Source of the DNA: a virus
DNA length: 35,541 nt
Strand: one strand, 5' to 3'
Virus record (IMG/VR): IMGVR_UViG_3300022413_000027
Coordinates: 1 to 35,541 of that record
Positions 13,647 to 21,142 of this stretch are shown here, one piece after another. The position numbers and the translations under genes are program-made. The notes below the pieces were generated by a model. That model was given only the letters and a program-made list of their open reading frames with translations, made no database searches and was not told the origin of the DNA. Positions within the stretch are counted from its first letter, which is position 1. Each line of letters starts with the position of its first letter.

Positions 13647-14629
13647 TGGCCGAAGGATTCACATTTGAAGCGAGTTACGACGGCATCAGAATCGATGTCG
13701 TTTCGTCGTCTGTGAACCATGCGCGCAAGGTGATCTCGCACACGTTCCCCAAACGCGACGGCGCGAACACAGAAGACATGGGCCGCGAGCCGCGCGAGAT
13801 CACGATGGAGTTTCTGTTCCTAGACAACTTGCGGCTACCTCAGCTTCAGGTGATCACCGGGCAGATCTCAGAAGACGGTTACGAAAAGCGCTTTCGCGAG
13901 TTCAAGGAGCTCGTTGACGGCGGCGCGGTGCGCACGTTGATTCACCCGTACGAAGGCTCCGTACGCTGTCGCATTCGCGAGTTCTCGCACACCGCCAAAG
14001 GTGACGTGCAACCCACGATCAATTGCAACGCGACGTTCGTCGAAGAGATCACACAGCCGTCAACGTTCCGCGCAGGATCGGGATCGCAGAATCGCGCGAG
14101 CTCTCAAGAGGTGCGGTCAGCGAAGCTTGCCGCCGATGATGCGCTTAGCAGCTCAACCTTTGCCGCATCGGTACCGGCTGCCACGCTAACCGCCGTTCAG
14201 GCCAACGTCGACGACGCGCTCACAGAGGCCGAACGATGGGAGCTGAACCCGGATCTTTCGTCGCGCGAAGTGCAGCTACAGTACGCTCGGATCGCCAACA
14301 GCCTGAACGCCGATCTCGTGACGCTGGGTGCGCTGTCGTCGATCGATCGTTATCTGACGCACAAGACGTTTACGCTGTTGCAACGCAAGTTGCGCGATGC
14401 TGCCGAGGCGTTCACCTCAACCACCACTCGCATCGTTGAAATCACAACGACGGAAGCTTTGCCCCTACGCGTCATCGCCACGCGGTTCTACGGCGCAACC
14501 GAGGCCGAGCAGCGGTTCAACGAGATGCTCGAACTCAACCCTGGCATCTTTCGCCCGACGATCATTCAGCCGGGCACGACACTCAAAGCGTTCTCACCTA
14601 CGGTAGCTAGCTCGAGATTGGTGCAGTGA
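13646..14629 (+). CDS. DNA circularization / tail protein (Mu gpN-like)
   Basis: A 327-residue protein. The N-terminal third (FTFEASYDGIRIDVVSSSVNHARKVISHTFPKRDGANTEDMG) matches the DNA_circ_N pattern of Mu gpN, in which a F-P-x-x-x-x-x-x-x-D-x-G segment is followed by FLFLDN-type strands and RTLIHPYEG. The C-terminus (about 270-322: LPLRVIATRFYGATEAEQRFNEMLELN, then IQPGTTLKAF) resembles a LysM-type module. In Mu-like phages this protein belongs to the tail hub between tape measure and baseplate. The 'circularization' name is historical. Confidence 0.85.
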   Translation: MAEGFTFEASYDGIRIDVVSSSVNHARKVISHTFPKRDGANTEDMGREPREITMEFLFLDNLRLPQLQVITGQISEDGYEKRFREFKELVDGGAVRTLIHPYEGSVRCRIREFSHTAKGDVQPTINCNATFVEEITQPSTFRAGSGSQNRASSQEVRSAKLAADDALSSSTFAASVPAATLTAVQANVDDALTEAERWELNPDLSSREVQLQYARIANSLNADLVTLGALSSIDRYLTHKTFTLLQRKLRDAAEAFTSTTTRIVEITTTEALPLRVIATRFYGATEAEQRFNEMLELNPGIFRPTIIQPGTTLKAFSPTVASSRLVQ

Positions 14630-15966
14630 GTGTTTTTACGCATGAGATCTCTGTTGTCGTTGCGCTGGATCCAATCCGGCTAACCGACACGATCAAGTTG
14701 CCCATCGGACGCGCCCGCGGCGTTCGGATCCCCGGCTGGAAATCCTACTCGGTCACAGTCGACATGCTGACTCCGGCCGACGCGTTTGACCTGGAAGTTC
14801 AGTTCACGCGTGAAGCTTGGGATCTATTGCGGCCCGACGCGGAGATCGGCGTGTACATCGACGAGACACGCATCCTGACTGGGTACGTCGGCACACGGGA
14901 AAAGACCTCAGGCGGTAGCGGCACGCTGATTCGCATCACAGGGCGCGACAAGACCGGGCGCCTGGTAGACGAGTCGGCCCCATTGTTCCGTTATGGCGGG
15001 CTTGGTATCCGCGAGCTCGCCGAAAAGATTTGCGGCATCGGGACAACCAACGCGCTGTTTAAACGCGTGGTTCTCGTGAACGCTCGGAACCGACTGCTCA
15101 TGCGCGGCCGCCGCGTTGTCACCGCGCCGGTCAATCGCGAACCCACGAGCGGCGCGACGGAAGACGATTATCGCCAGCTTGACGGCGTCATCGTGGAGGC
15201 AATCCCCTCGACTGTCGCGAACCCACAGCCAGCACGGCGCATTCGCAAACGCGCGGTCATCGATCCGGGCATCTTTCAGGGGCGTGCGACGAAGAAAAAG
15301 GTGAACCCCGGGCAGACCCGTTGGTCGGTGCTTGAAGAGTTCTTGCGCGAAGCGCGGCTACTGGCGTGGAGCACCGGCGACGGCGAAGAGCTGTTCATCG
15401 GACTGCCAAACTACGATCAGGAGGCGCAATACGAGTTTCGCGAGTCAGCGTCAGAGTCGGCCGAGCGCGACGTTTCCAACTGCCGGATCACGGTGACCGA
15501 GAATGTCGAAGAGATGTACTCTGAGTACGTGGCCGTTGGCGCCTCTCGCGGAAGCTCCGCCAGCTATGGCGCCAACGTAATTCGCAACCGCGACTCGGTG
15601 TACGACAATCCCGAAAACACCGTTGACGGGACGGGGATCAACTTCCGCCGACCCAAGCGGCTACTGATTACGGACGACGGGATCAAAAACAAGCGGGATG
15701 CGCTGGAGCGTGCGGAGCGCGAACAGCTCGAACGCGAGGCCTCGCATTTTGAGGTGCTCGTCGAGGCATCTGGACACTCTCAGGAATATCGCGGGACGTT
15801 GGCGCCGGTCATCTACGTACCCGACACCATGGCCAAAGTGCGCGACGGCGACACCGGGCTGAATGGCGATTACCTGATCACGTCGTGCACCTACACTAGA
15901 TCGCGTGAATCCGGGACTCGTACCAGTTTGCGCCTTGTTCCACGTGGAACACTCCTAGTCTTATGA
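14626..15966 (+). CDS. baseplate hub protein (Mu gpP / gp44-like)
   Basis: A 446-residue protein starting at GTG with an ATGA-like overlap (GTGA). Features of gpP and other gp27-type hubs are the first beta-barrel (RGVRIPGWKSYSVTVDMLTPADAFDLEVQF), TGYVGTREKTSGGSGTLIRITGRDKTGRLVDESAP, and then a late region of hub-type strands (FEVLVEASGHSQEYRGTLAPVIYVPD) ending with DYLITSCTYTRSRESGTRTSLRLVP. The hub trimer joins the tube to the central spike, encoded next. A stretch at about 150-250 is rich in Arg/Pro and probably forms a surface insert. Confidence 0.88.
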   Translation: MSVFTHEISVVVALDPIRLTDTIKLPIGRARGVRIPGWKSYSVTVDMLTPADAFDLEVQFTREAWDLLRPDAEIGVYIDETRILTGYVGTREKTSGGSGTLIRITGRDKTGRLVDESAPLFRYGGLGIRELAEKICGIGTTNALFKRVVLVNARNRLLMRGRRVVTAPVNREPTSGATEDDYRQLDGVIVEAIPSTVANPQPARRIRKRAVIDPGIFQGRATKKKVNPGQTRWSVLEEFLREARLLAWSTGDGEELFIGLPNYDQEAQYEFRESASESAERDVSNCRITVTENVEEMYSEYVAVGASRGSSASYGANVIRNRDSVYDNPENTVDGTGINFRRPKRLLITDDGIKNKRDALERAEREQLEREASHFEVLVEASGHSQEYRGTLAPVIYVPDTMAKVRDGDTGLNGDYLITSCTYTRSRESGTRTSLRLVPRGTLLVL

Positions 15967-16601
15967 CCCGTTGGACCGCAGAAGACTTTCGACGTCGCAG
16001 CTCTCGCATGGCGATGAACGTCATGAACATGATCCGCAAAGTGGTGATCGGCACAACCAACGGCGGGCTATGGCAGGTGCTCGGGTATCAAACCACCGAC
16101 TTCGACGAAGGTGAGGTGGTGACCGAGGGCGAAGACGATGAGCTCGTTGATGTCTTTCAGGGTACGCACATCTACGCGCGGCCGGCGGCTGGTGACGATT
16201 CCGAGGCCATCATGATTCACGTCGGTGGCGAAGCCGAACACCCGGCCGTCATTGCCACGCGCGACGAAGATGCCAGGCGCGCCTACGTTGACGATTATGG
16301 CGACATTGCCGAGGGAGAGGTCGTTATCTTTAACAGCTCTGGCGATTCGCGGATTCTTATCAGCGTCGATGGCGACATTGAGATCACGTCGCTTAATGAG
16401 GTCGTCATCCGCAACCCAGGCGGAACAACCGAACCACTAGTTCTCAAGTCCGAGCTCGACGAGTTCATCTCTGACATCTTCAACTCACACGATCACGGGT
16501 ACAAGTCTGACTCGGCACTGCCAACGTTTAGCCAAACAACCGACCCACCGGATCCAACGGGCTCGGCCTTTCCAGGTACGGCCGTTCTGAAGGCCGAATA
16601 A
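15963..16601 (+). CDS. baseplate spike protein (Mu gp45-like, baseplate assembly V)
   Basis: A 212-residue protein. The N-terminal VVIGTTNGGLWQVLGYQ, then EGDELVDVFQGTHIYARPAAG and IMIHVGGEAEHPAVIATRDEDAR, match the OB-fold start of gp45-type spikes. Residues about 120-160 (EVVIFNSSGDSRILISVDGDIEIT) are the repeating strands of the beta-helical shaft. After LKSELDEFISDIFNSHDHGY the end carries an HxH pair; metal-binding His pairs occur at the apex of such spikes, so this may hold iron. The spike is the part that pierces the outer membrane. The overlapping start (ATGA) follows the hub gene. Confidence 0.85.
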   Translation: MTRWTAEDFRRRSSRMAMNVMNMIRKVVIGTTNGGLWQVLGYQTTDFDEGEVVTEGEDDELVDVFQGTHIYARPAAGDDSEAIMIHVGGEAEHPAVIATRDEDARRAYVDDYGDIAEGEVVIFNSSGDSRILISVDGDIEITSLNEVVIRNPGGTTEPLVLKSELDEFISDIFNSHDHGYKSDSALPTFSQTTDPPDPTGSAFPGTAVLKAE

Positions 16602-16981
16602 TGCCGGGCGACGATCTACTGATAGGCAATGACGGTGACTACGTCGATGATGGGCAAGGGGGCTTCACGCTCACAACTACGGCACAGCCCTCCGTGCGTC
16701 ACCAGCTACTCGATCGCCTCGGCGATTGGATCGGCGACCCCGAGGCCGGCCGGGAGATCCGCGGCAACAGAGGGCGCAACGCCAGCGCCACCGAAATGGA
16801 CGCGGAGCGCGACTCCCATCAGCGCGCGCTCGAAGTTTTGCAGAACGAAGATCTCATCGACAACATAGAGATCGAAGTGGACCGGGATCAGCTCAATCGG
16901 TTCGCGCTCCAAACCAGAACGCGTGACACCCAATCGGGCGGCACGATCGAGTTCTCAACCCTAAACGAGTTCGGTGGGTAA
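16601..16981 (+). CDS. baseplate wedge protein (Mu gp46-like)
   Basis: A 126-residue protein. It follows gp46 in position (between gp45 and gp47) and in pattern: an N-terminal DLLIGNDGDYVDDGQGGFTLT, then VRHQLLDRLGDWIGDPEAGREIRG, and at the end NIEIEVDRDQLNRFALQTRT. The family is related to T4 gp25-like wedge proteins, which help to nucleate the sheath around the baseplate. TAATG junctions are present at both ends. Confidence 0.85.
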   Translation: MPGDDLLIGNDGDYVDDGQGGFTLTTTAQPSVRHQLLDRLGDWIGDPEAGREIRGNRGRNASATEMDAERDSHQRALEVLQNEDLIDNIEIEVDRDQLNRFALQTRTRDTQSGGTIEFSTLNEFGG

Positions 16982-18372
16982 TGCCGTTTACCGTCCCAGC
17001 GTTTGACGAAATCCGCGAGCTCTTGCTCGCAGCCATGAGCGGGCGTTTCCCGAACGCAAACCTGAACCGGTTCGGTGACCTGTACAAGCGGCTGAGCGTT
17101 GTGGCCCTTGGCGTCTGTGACAACCATTTCCACCTGAGGCAAGTCGGGCTCGACGTGATGCCAGACACCGCCGGTGGCGAGTTCCTAGATCGTCACGCCA
17201 CGATTTGGGGCCTCACACGGCGTGGCGCTAGCGGGTCGGCCATCAGTGCAGGCCTACGCATCTTCGGCACAGCGGCATCGACAGTGCCCGTGAACGAGGC
17301 GCTGACTCACACGGCCAGCGGCCTGTCGTTTCAGACGTCCAGCGGTGGCACGATTCCGGCCGGTGGGTTTCTGGATGTGGACATCGTCGCTGTTTCGACC
17401 GGCGAGCTGACCAATCTCGAGGTAGGCCAGGAGCTTGACTTTGACTCCACCCCCACGGGGCTTGAGCAAACAACTCGCATCGTCATCGAACTCGAGGGCG
17501 GACAAGATCAGGAAACAGACAGCTCGCTGCGGGATCGCGTACTCAATCGCATCGCCGAACCGGCGGCCGGTGGCAACCGCAACGACATGGAGCAATTCGT
17601 GTTGGAGGCGTTGGCCGACATCGACACGGCCTACGTCTACCCGCACCGCAATGGCCTTGGAACGGTTGATTTGGTGGGGCTCCGCGGTGGTAGCGGTACG
17701 GCTCGATTGCTTACTGCCGGGGAGCGCACCACCGTTTTCAACACAGTGGACGCGCTGCGCCCCGTCACGATGACGATCCGCATGGTCGAGGTGACAACGG
17801 CGACTCAAGACATTGAGGTGCTCATCGTCCCCGAGTCGGACCCCGCCTATCAGTTTGATTGGACGGACGCGACGGCGCCGACGGTTTCGACCTACGTGGC
17901 TGGCACGCGTACGCTCACGTTTGGCGCGGTGCGGCCGGCAGACATGGCCGTTGGCGATCGCTTGCTACTCGACGATCCGCTCAGCGACGGCACGGAGTCT
18001 GTGATCGAGTCATTGAGCGGTACGAGCGCTGTGGTGCTCACCGAAGATCTCGGGTACGCGCCCACAGCATCGAGCCCCGTTTACTCAGGTAGCCCCATCA
18101 CAGCCAACATTCGCGCGACGATTCAGGCGCTGTTTGACTCGCTCGGCCCGGCCAACCCCGACTCGGCCAGCGGCCAAACGTACGGAACGTGGGAAGGCAA
18201 CTTGCGCCTATCCAAGCTGTTTGAGGCGATTCAGACAACGACAGGGGTACTCGACTCAACCATCGTGGCGCCGGTCGCCAATGTTGAGGCAACCGATCCG
18301 GCGTTTCCCACAAACACTACAGTCGAGCTGCTGATCGCGGGCAAGTGGATCATCCGAAAGGACAACACATAA
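16981..18372 (+). CDS. baseplate protein J (Mu gp47-like)
   Basis: A 463-residue baseplate wedge protein. The N-terminal VMPDTAGGEFLDRHATIWGLTRRGASGSAISAGLRIFG and VPVNEALTHTASGLSFQT are characteristic of the gpJ/gp47 family, with its L-D-x-x-x-x-x-x-G-x-x-R-x-x-A motif. Then follow TNLEVGQELDFDSTPTGL, SLRDRVLNRIAEPAAGGNRNDMEQFVLEAL and VYPHRNGLGTVDLVG, all typical of the family. The C-terminal part has an inserted beta domain (about 275-360, starting PESDPAYQFDW), then the usual helical end. It links the hub to the tail fibres; the gp48-like partner is encoded further on, at 21139. Confidence 0.88.
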   Translation: MPFTVPAFDEIRELLLAAMSGRFPNANLNRFGDLYKRLSVVALGVCDNHFHLRQVGLDVMPDTAGGEFLDRHATIWGLTRRGASGSAISAGLRIFGTAASTVPVNEALTHTASGLSFQTSSGGTIPAGGFLDVDIVAVSTGELTNLEVGQELDFDSTPTGLEQTTRIVIELEGGQDQETDSSLRDRVLNRIAEPAAGGNRNDMEQFVLEALADIDTAYVYPHRNGLGTVDLVGLRGGSGTARLLTAGERTTVFNTVDALRPVTMTIRMVEVTTATQDIEVLIVPESDPAYQFDWTDATAPTVSTYVAGTRTLTFGAVRPADMAVGDRLLLDDPLSDGTESVIESLSGTSAVVLTEDLGYAPTASSPVYSGSPITANIRATIQALFDSLGPANPDSASGQTYGTWEGNLRLSKLFEAIQTTTGVLDSTIVAPVANVEATDPAFPTNTTVELLIAGKWIIRKDNT

Positions 18373-18441
18373 ATGGTCCGTCTCATCAAAGACTGGAGTG
18401 CTGAGAACGCGCTAACCAAGGCGCCAAGGAGTCTGTCTTGA
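18373..18441 (+). CDS. 22-codon mini-ORF, possible translational coupler
   Basis: A 22-codon frame (MVRLIKDWSAENALTKAPRS and two more residues) opens directly after the gp47 stop and ends at TGA 18439-18441, overlapping the TTG start of the large fibre gene at 18438. AAGGAG at 18425-18430 lies within it, 7 nt from the TTG. It has no visible ribosome site of its own, and its purpose may only be to deliver ribosomes to the weak TTG start. Expression as a peptide is unproven. Confidence 0.35.
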   Translation: MVRLIKDWSAENALTKAPRSLS

Positions 18442-20585
18442 GCACGCCAGTAATCGATATCAACCAAGTAACGCTCGGCGCTGGCACGCCTGGCCAGTCG
18501 CGCGACGACGGTGTGCTGTCGCAAGTTGTCACTCTCAGCGACACGGCCAACCCACCGGGCGCTCGTTTCTGGGAAGTGATCGACAAGCCAGTTGGCGAGT
18601 CGGCGACACTCAGCTCCGCCACCGCCGATGAACCCACGTTCACGCCAACCGTCGAAGGCACGTGGCTATTCAAGGTCACCTACAACGCAGTCGAAGCGAG
18701 CGGCAACAACAACGCTATTGGCGAGTTCATCACTACGCAAGGCGGTTTCGGCATCAAGCTCGCCAACGGGATTCGTATTCCGGGCGCTGGCGAGACAAAC
18801 CAGTTTGACGGCGACGGCTGGCACCCGGCGATGGATCAAGCGCTTCGGGTGATCGGTACCGGCGGCGGCACCACTCTCGATTCATCCTATGACGGTGGCG
18901 GCAGCGGTGCCGGTCGAACGATTACGGCCGATGCGAACGCGGTCGCTGTTACCTCGTCAGCTGCAGACAACAACAACTTGTTTGAGCTCACTAAGTCGCC
19001 AGCCGGATCGCAGTCTGGCGATGGCTTGCTCGTTACGATGGGCGCCAACACAACAGGCGCTGGCATCTCTGTCGCGCAGTCGGGGAGCGGGCCGAGCATT
19101 GAGACGTCGCTAGGCGCTGTTGGAGCGCCCGCGTATTCGTTCTCGGGCGATCCCAACACGGGTATCTACGCCAGCGCGGCCGACGAATTGGCTATCACCA
19201 CAGCCGGAAACCAGGCCACACGCTGGTCGGTTGCGGGTCAACAGTTGTCGCTGAATGGCGGAGTGGGGGCCCCTCAATACTCGTTTGCCGGCGATCCAAA
19301 CAGTGGAGTGTTTCAGGGATTGTCGGCCGACACCGTCTCAATCGCCACCGGCGGTGTCGAGGCTTGTCTATGGAACGCCTCGCAACAGACGTTGGTAGCG
19401 GCCGGCGCGGTGGGTGCTCCTGGCCTGGGATTTGGCGTCGACGATGACACCGGCATCTACAGGTCAGCCGTCGACGAGATCGCGATAACAACAGGAGGCA
19501 CGCAGGCGACCCGCTGGTCGATTGCGCAACAACAGCTCTCACCCCTCGGGTCGCTGGCGAACCCGCAGTACTCGTTCGCCGGGGATGACAACACGGGTAT
19601 GTACGCAAACGCCCCCGATCAGATCCGGATCGTTGCGGGCGGCGCTGCTGGGTTTACGGTGACGAGCACGAGCGTGCAGTTCCAACAGGAAATCCAGTGC
19701 GTCAACGGCGACGCGGGCGATCCGCAGGTAACGTCATTCTTCGATCAGAACAGCGGCATGTTCTGGATCAACCCCGACATCTTGGCGCTGTCTACTGGCG
19801 GCACCGAATGCGTGCGATGGATCGCTTCGCAACAACAGCAGTCCCCTGACGGTTCGGCGGCTGCGCCCCAATACTCGTTTGTTAGCGAGCCTGATTGTGG
19901 GCTGTACCAAGGCGCCACCGCCGACACGCTTTCGGTCGCCACAGCTGGCACCGAGGCGATGCAATGGTCGGCCGATCAGCAATCGCTGGCGACGCTGGGA
20001 ACGGCGGCGTTGCCTAGCCTGTCGTTTATCGGGGATCCAAACACTGGCATCTATTCGCCCGGCGCCGACCAGGTCGCTGTTTCGCAGGGTGGCGCGCAGG
20101 TCGCGGCGTTTCGAACCGACGACGGCTTTGAGCTAGTGCAGCCAGTGCAAACAAGCGGCACGCCTCAGGCGCTGCGGGTTGCCCCCGGAGCGCACACAAC
20201 GCTGACAGCTAGCGCAGACGTCACCGACGTACATTTTGATCTCGCCAGATCCGTACAGCTCAATACAGGCGCGGTCGCGCTATGGGAGTCGGTCAAGTTT
20301 TCGCCACCGACGATCGCGTTCGTGGGGTCGAGCACGGTAACGCAGGCCATGAACGTCGTGATCGACGGAGGCCCGGCCGCAGGCACCAACGCGACGATCA
20401 CCGATTCTTTTGCGCTGGCGGTCAACGGTCGGATCATTACCGATCAGGGTGTAGCGCTCGGCGGTGGTAGTACCGCGACACTCGGAACCGTTGGCGGATC
20501 TGGCCCGTCGGCGACTGCGCAGGCGAGGTGGCTGCAGGTCGACACAACGGCAGGCGGAACCGGTTTCTTGGCTGTTTGGGAATAA
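18438..20585 (+). CDS. tail fibre protein with seven tandem D-x-N-T-G-I-Y repeats
   Basis: A 715-residue, likely trimeric fibre. It starts at TTG 18438, supported by AAGGAG 7 nt upstream. Residues about 1-90 contain an Ig-like or beta-sandwich domain (FWEVIDKPVGESATLSSATADEPTFTPTVEGTWLFKVTY). A Gly/Ser-rich segment leads to seven repeats of about 48 residues (226-564). The consensus is G-x-x-x-x-P-x-Y-S-F-x-G-D-P-N-T-G-I-Y, then D-x-x-x-I-x-T-x-G, W-x-x-x-Q-Q. I recognise this repeat from other phage fibres, where it probably forms stacked beta-strands in the shaft. The C-terminal region (565-715) is a separate, Gly/Thr-rich tip and may bind the host surface. No chaperone domain is seen. Confidence 0.78.
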   Translation: MSTPVIDINQVTLGAGTPGQSRDDGVLSQVVTLSDTANPPGARFWEVIDKPVGESATLSSATADEPTFTPTVEGTWLFKVTYNAVEASGNNNAIGEFITTQGGFGIKLANGIRIPGAGETNQFDGDGWHPAMDQALRVIGTGGGTTLDSSYDGGGSGAGRTITADANAVAVTSSAADNNNLFELTKSPAGSQSGDGLLVTMGANTTGAGISVAQSGSGPSIETSLGAVGAPAYSFSGDPNTGIYASAADELAITTAGNQATRWSVAGQQLSLNGGVGAPQYSFAGDPNSGVFQGLSADTVSIATGGVEACLWNASQQTLVAAGAVGAPGLGFGVDDDTGIYRSAVDEIAITTGGTQATRWSIAQQQLSPLGSLANPQYSFAGDDNTGMYANAPDQIRIVAGGAAGFTVTSTSVQFQQEIQCVNGDAGDPQVTSFFDQNSGMFWINPDILALSTGGTECVRWIASQQQQSPDGSAAAPQYSFVSEPDCGLYQGATADTLSVATAGTEAMQWSADQQSLATLGTAALPSLSFIGDPNTGIYSPGADQVAVSQGGAQVAAFRTDDGFELVQPVQTSGTPQALRVAPGAHTTLTASADVTDVHFDLARSVQLNTGAVALWESVKFSPPTIAFVGSSTVTQAMNVVIDGGPAAGTNATITDSFALAVNGRIITDQGVALGGGSTATLGTVGGSGPSATAQARWLQVDTTAGGTGFLAVWE
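19113..20129 (+). repeat. seven imperfect tandem repeats of about 145 bp in the fibre gene
   Basis: The repeats are clear in protein and degenerate in DNA. The GDPNTGIY-type block recurs as GDPNTGIY, GDPNSGVF, VDDDTGIY, GDDNTGMY, FDQNSGMF, SEPDCGLY and GDPNTGIY. Copies 1-3 and 5-6 also keep the Trp and QQ of the W-x-x-x-Q-Q ending; copies 4 and 7 have lost it. The divergence between copies suggests an old expansion. Confidence 0.8.
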
Positions 20586-20594
20586 GGGAAGGAA

Positions 20595-20987
20595 ATGAGA
20601 CACATCAAAGTCCCGGAAGACATTGCGCTAGCAAACCCCGAAACCGGGACGCGCCTGCGAGAACCGTCAAAAGAAGACGCAACCATCATGGTTGACGTCG
20701 CGCCAACGACGTTCCATCAGTTCGTGATGCGCAACTTGGTTTCGAACAACGACGTGTTCGGCCAGGGGTACGCGTCGGTGCTGGCCGCGTTTAAGGTCGA
20801 CGCAGCGTTCAGGGATGCCGACCCCGGCGATGTGGTCGACTTGGAAGACGATGTGCATGAGAAGTTGTGCGACGCGCTCAATCGAGCCGAGTGGCGAATC
20901 CCCGCGATCGCGATGCAGTACATGGCGTTCATGGCCGCGATTGTCGATGCGCCGTCGATGCGACTTAGCAAGGTGGCTGCGAGCTAA
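20595..20987 (+). CDS. conserved-looking tail-region protein of unknown function
   Basis: A 130-residue protein with a good ribosome site (AAGGGAAGGAA before ATG). It looks mainly helical after a short beta start (RHIKVPEDIALANPETG). A helical region follows: ATIMVDVAPTTFHQFVMRNLV, then YASVLAAFKVDAAFRD and DVHEKLCDALNRAEWRIPAIAMQYMAFMAAI. I do not recognise the family. It lies between the fibre and the gp48-like gene and is coupled to the next ORF by TAATG, so it may be a fibre-assembly or baseplate accessory protein. No signal or membrane segment is convincing; the late hydrophobic helix contains Met, Ala and Ile but is short. Confidence 0.6.
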   Translation: MRHIKVPEDIALANPETGTRLREPSKEDATIMVDVAPTTFHQFVMRNLVSNNDVFGQGYASVLAAFKVDAAFRDADPGDVVDLEDDVHEKLCDALNRAEWRIPAIAMQYMAFMAAIVDAPSMRLSKVAAS

Positions 20988-21142
20988 TGGCCTTTGGCGG
21001 CAAAGCGGCGTGGGGCACCACGAGCTGGGGTAACGCCCCAGCGCCGCCACCGATCCCCACACAGCTGAAACAGATCGTCGTGAGTCAGGGTGGCGTCACC
21101 TACCGCTTGCGTACGGCGAAACCTAGGAACGTGATCGGATGA
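20987..21142 (+). CDS. small 51-residue tail-region protein
   Basis: A 51-residue frame fitted exactly between two neighbours: its ATG overlaps the preceding stop (TAATG) and its stop overlaps the next start (ATGA). The product begins MAFGGKAAWGTTSWGNAPAP and ends with a short basic segment containing VTYRLRTAKPRNVIG. The Gly/Trp/Pro-rich start resembles small linker peptides in phage tails. The tight double coupling supports it being real. No function can be named. Confidence 0.6.
   Translation: MAFGGKAAWGTTSWGNAPAPPPIPTQLKQIVVSQGGVTYRLRTAKPRNVIG

Noticed and set aside
19113-20129. CRISPR-like or diversity-generating repeat array
   Set aside because: The repeats are in-frame protein repeats that differ strongly in DNA; there are no spacers, and no reverse transcriptase gene is present in the window.
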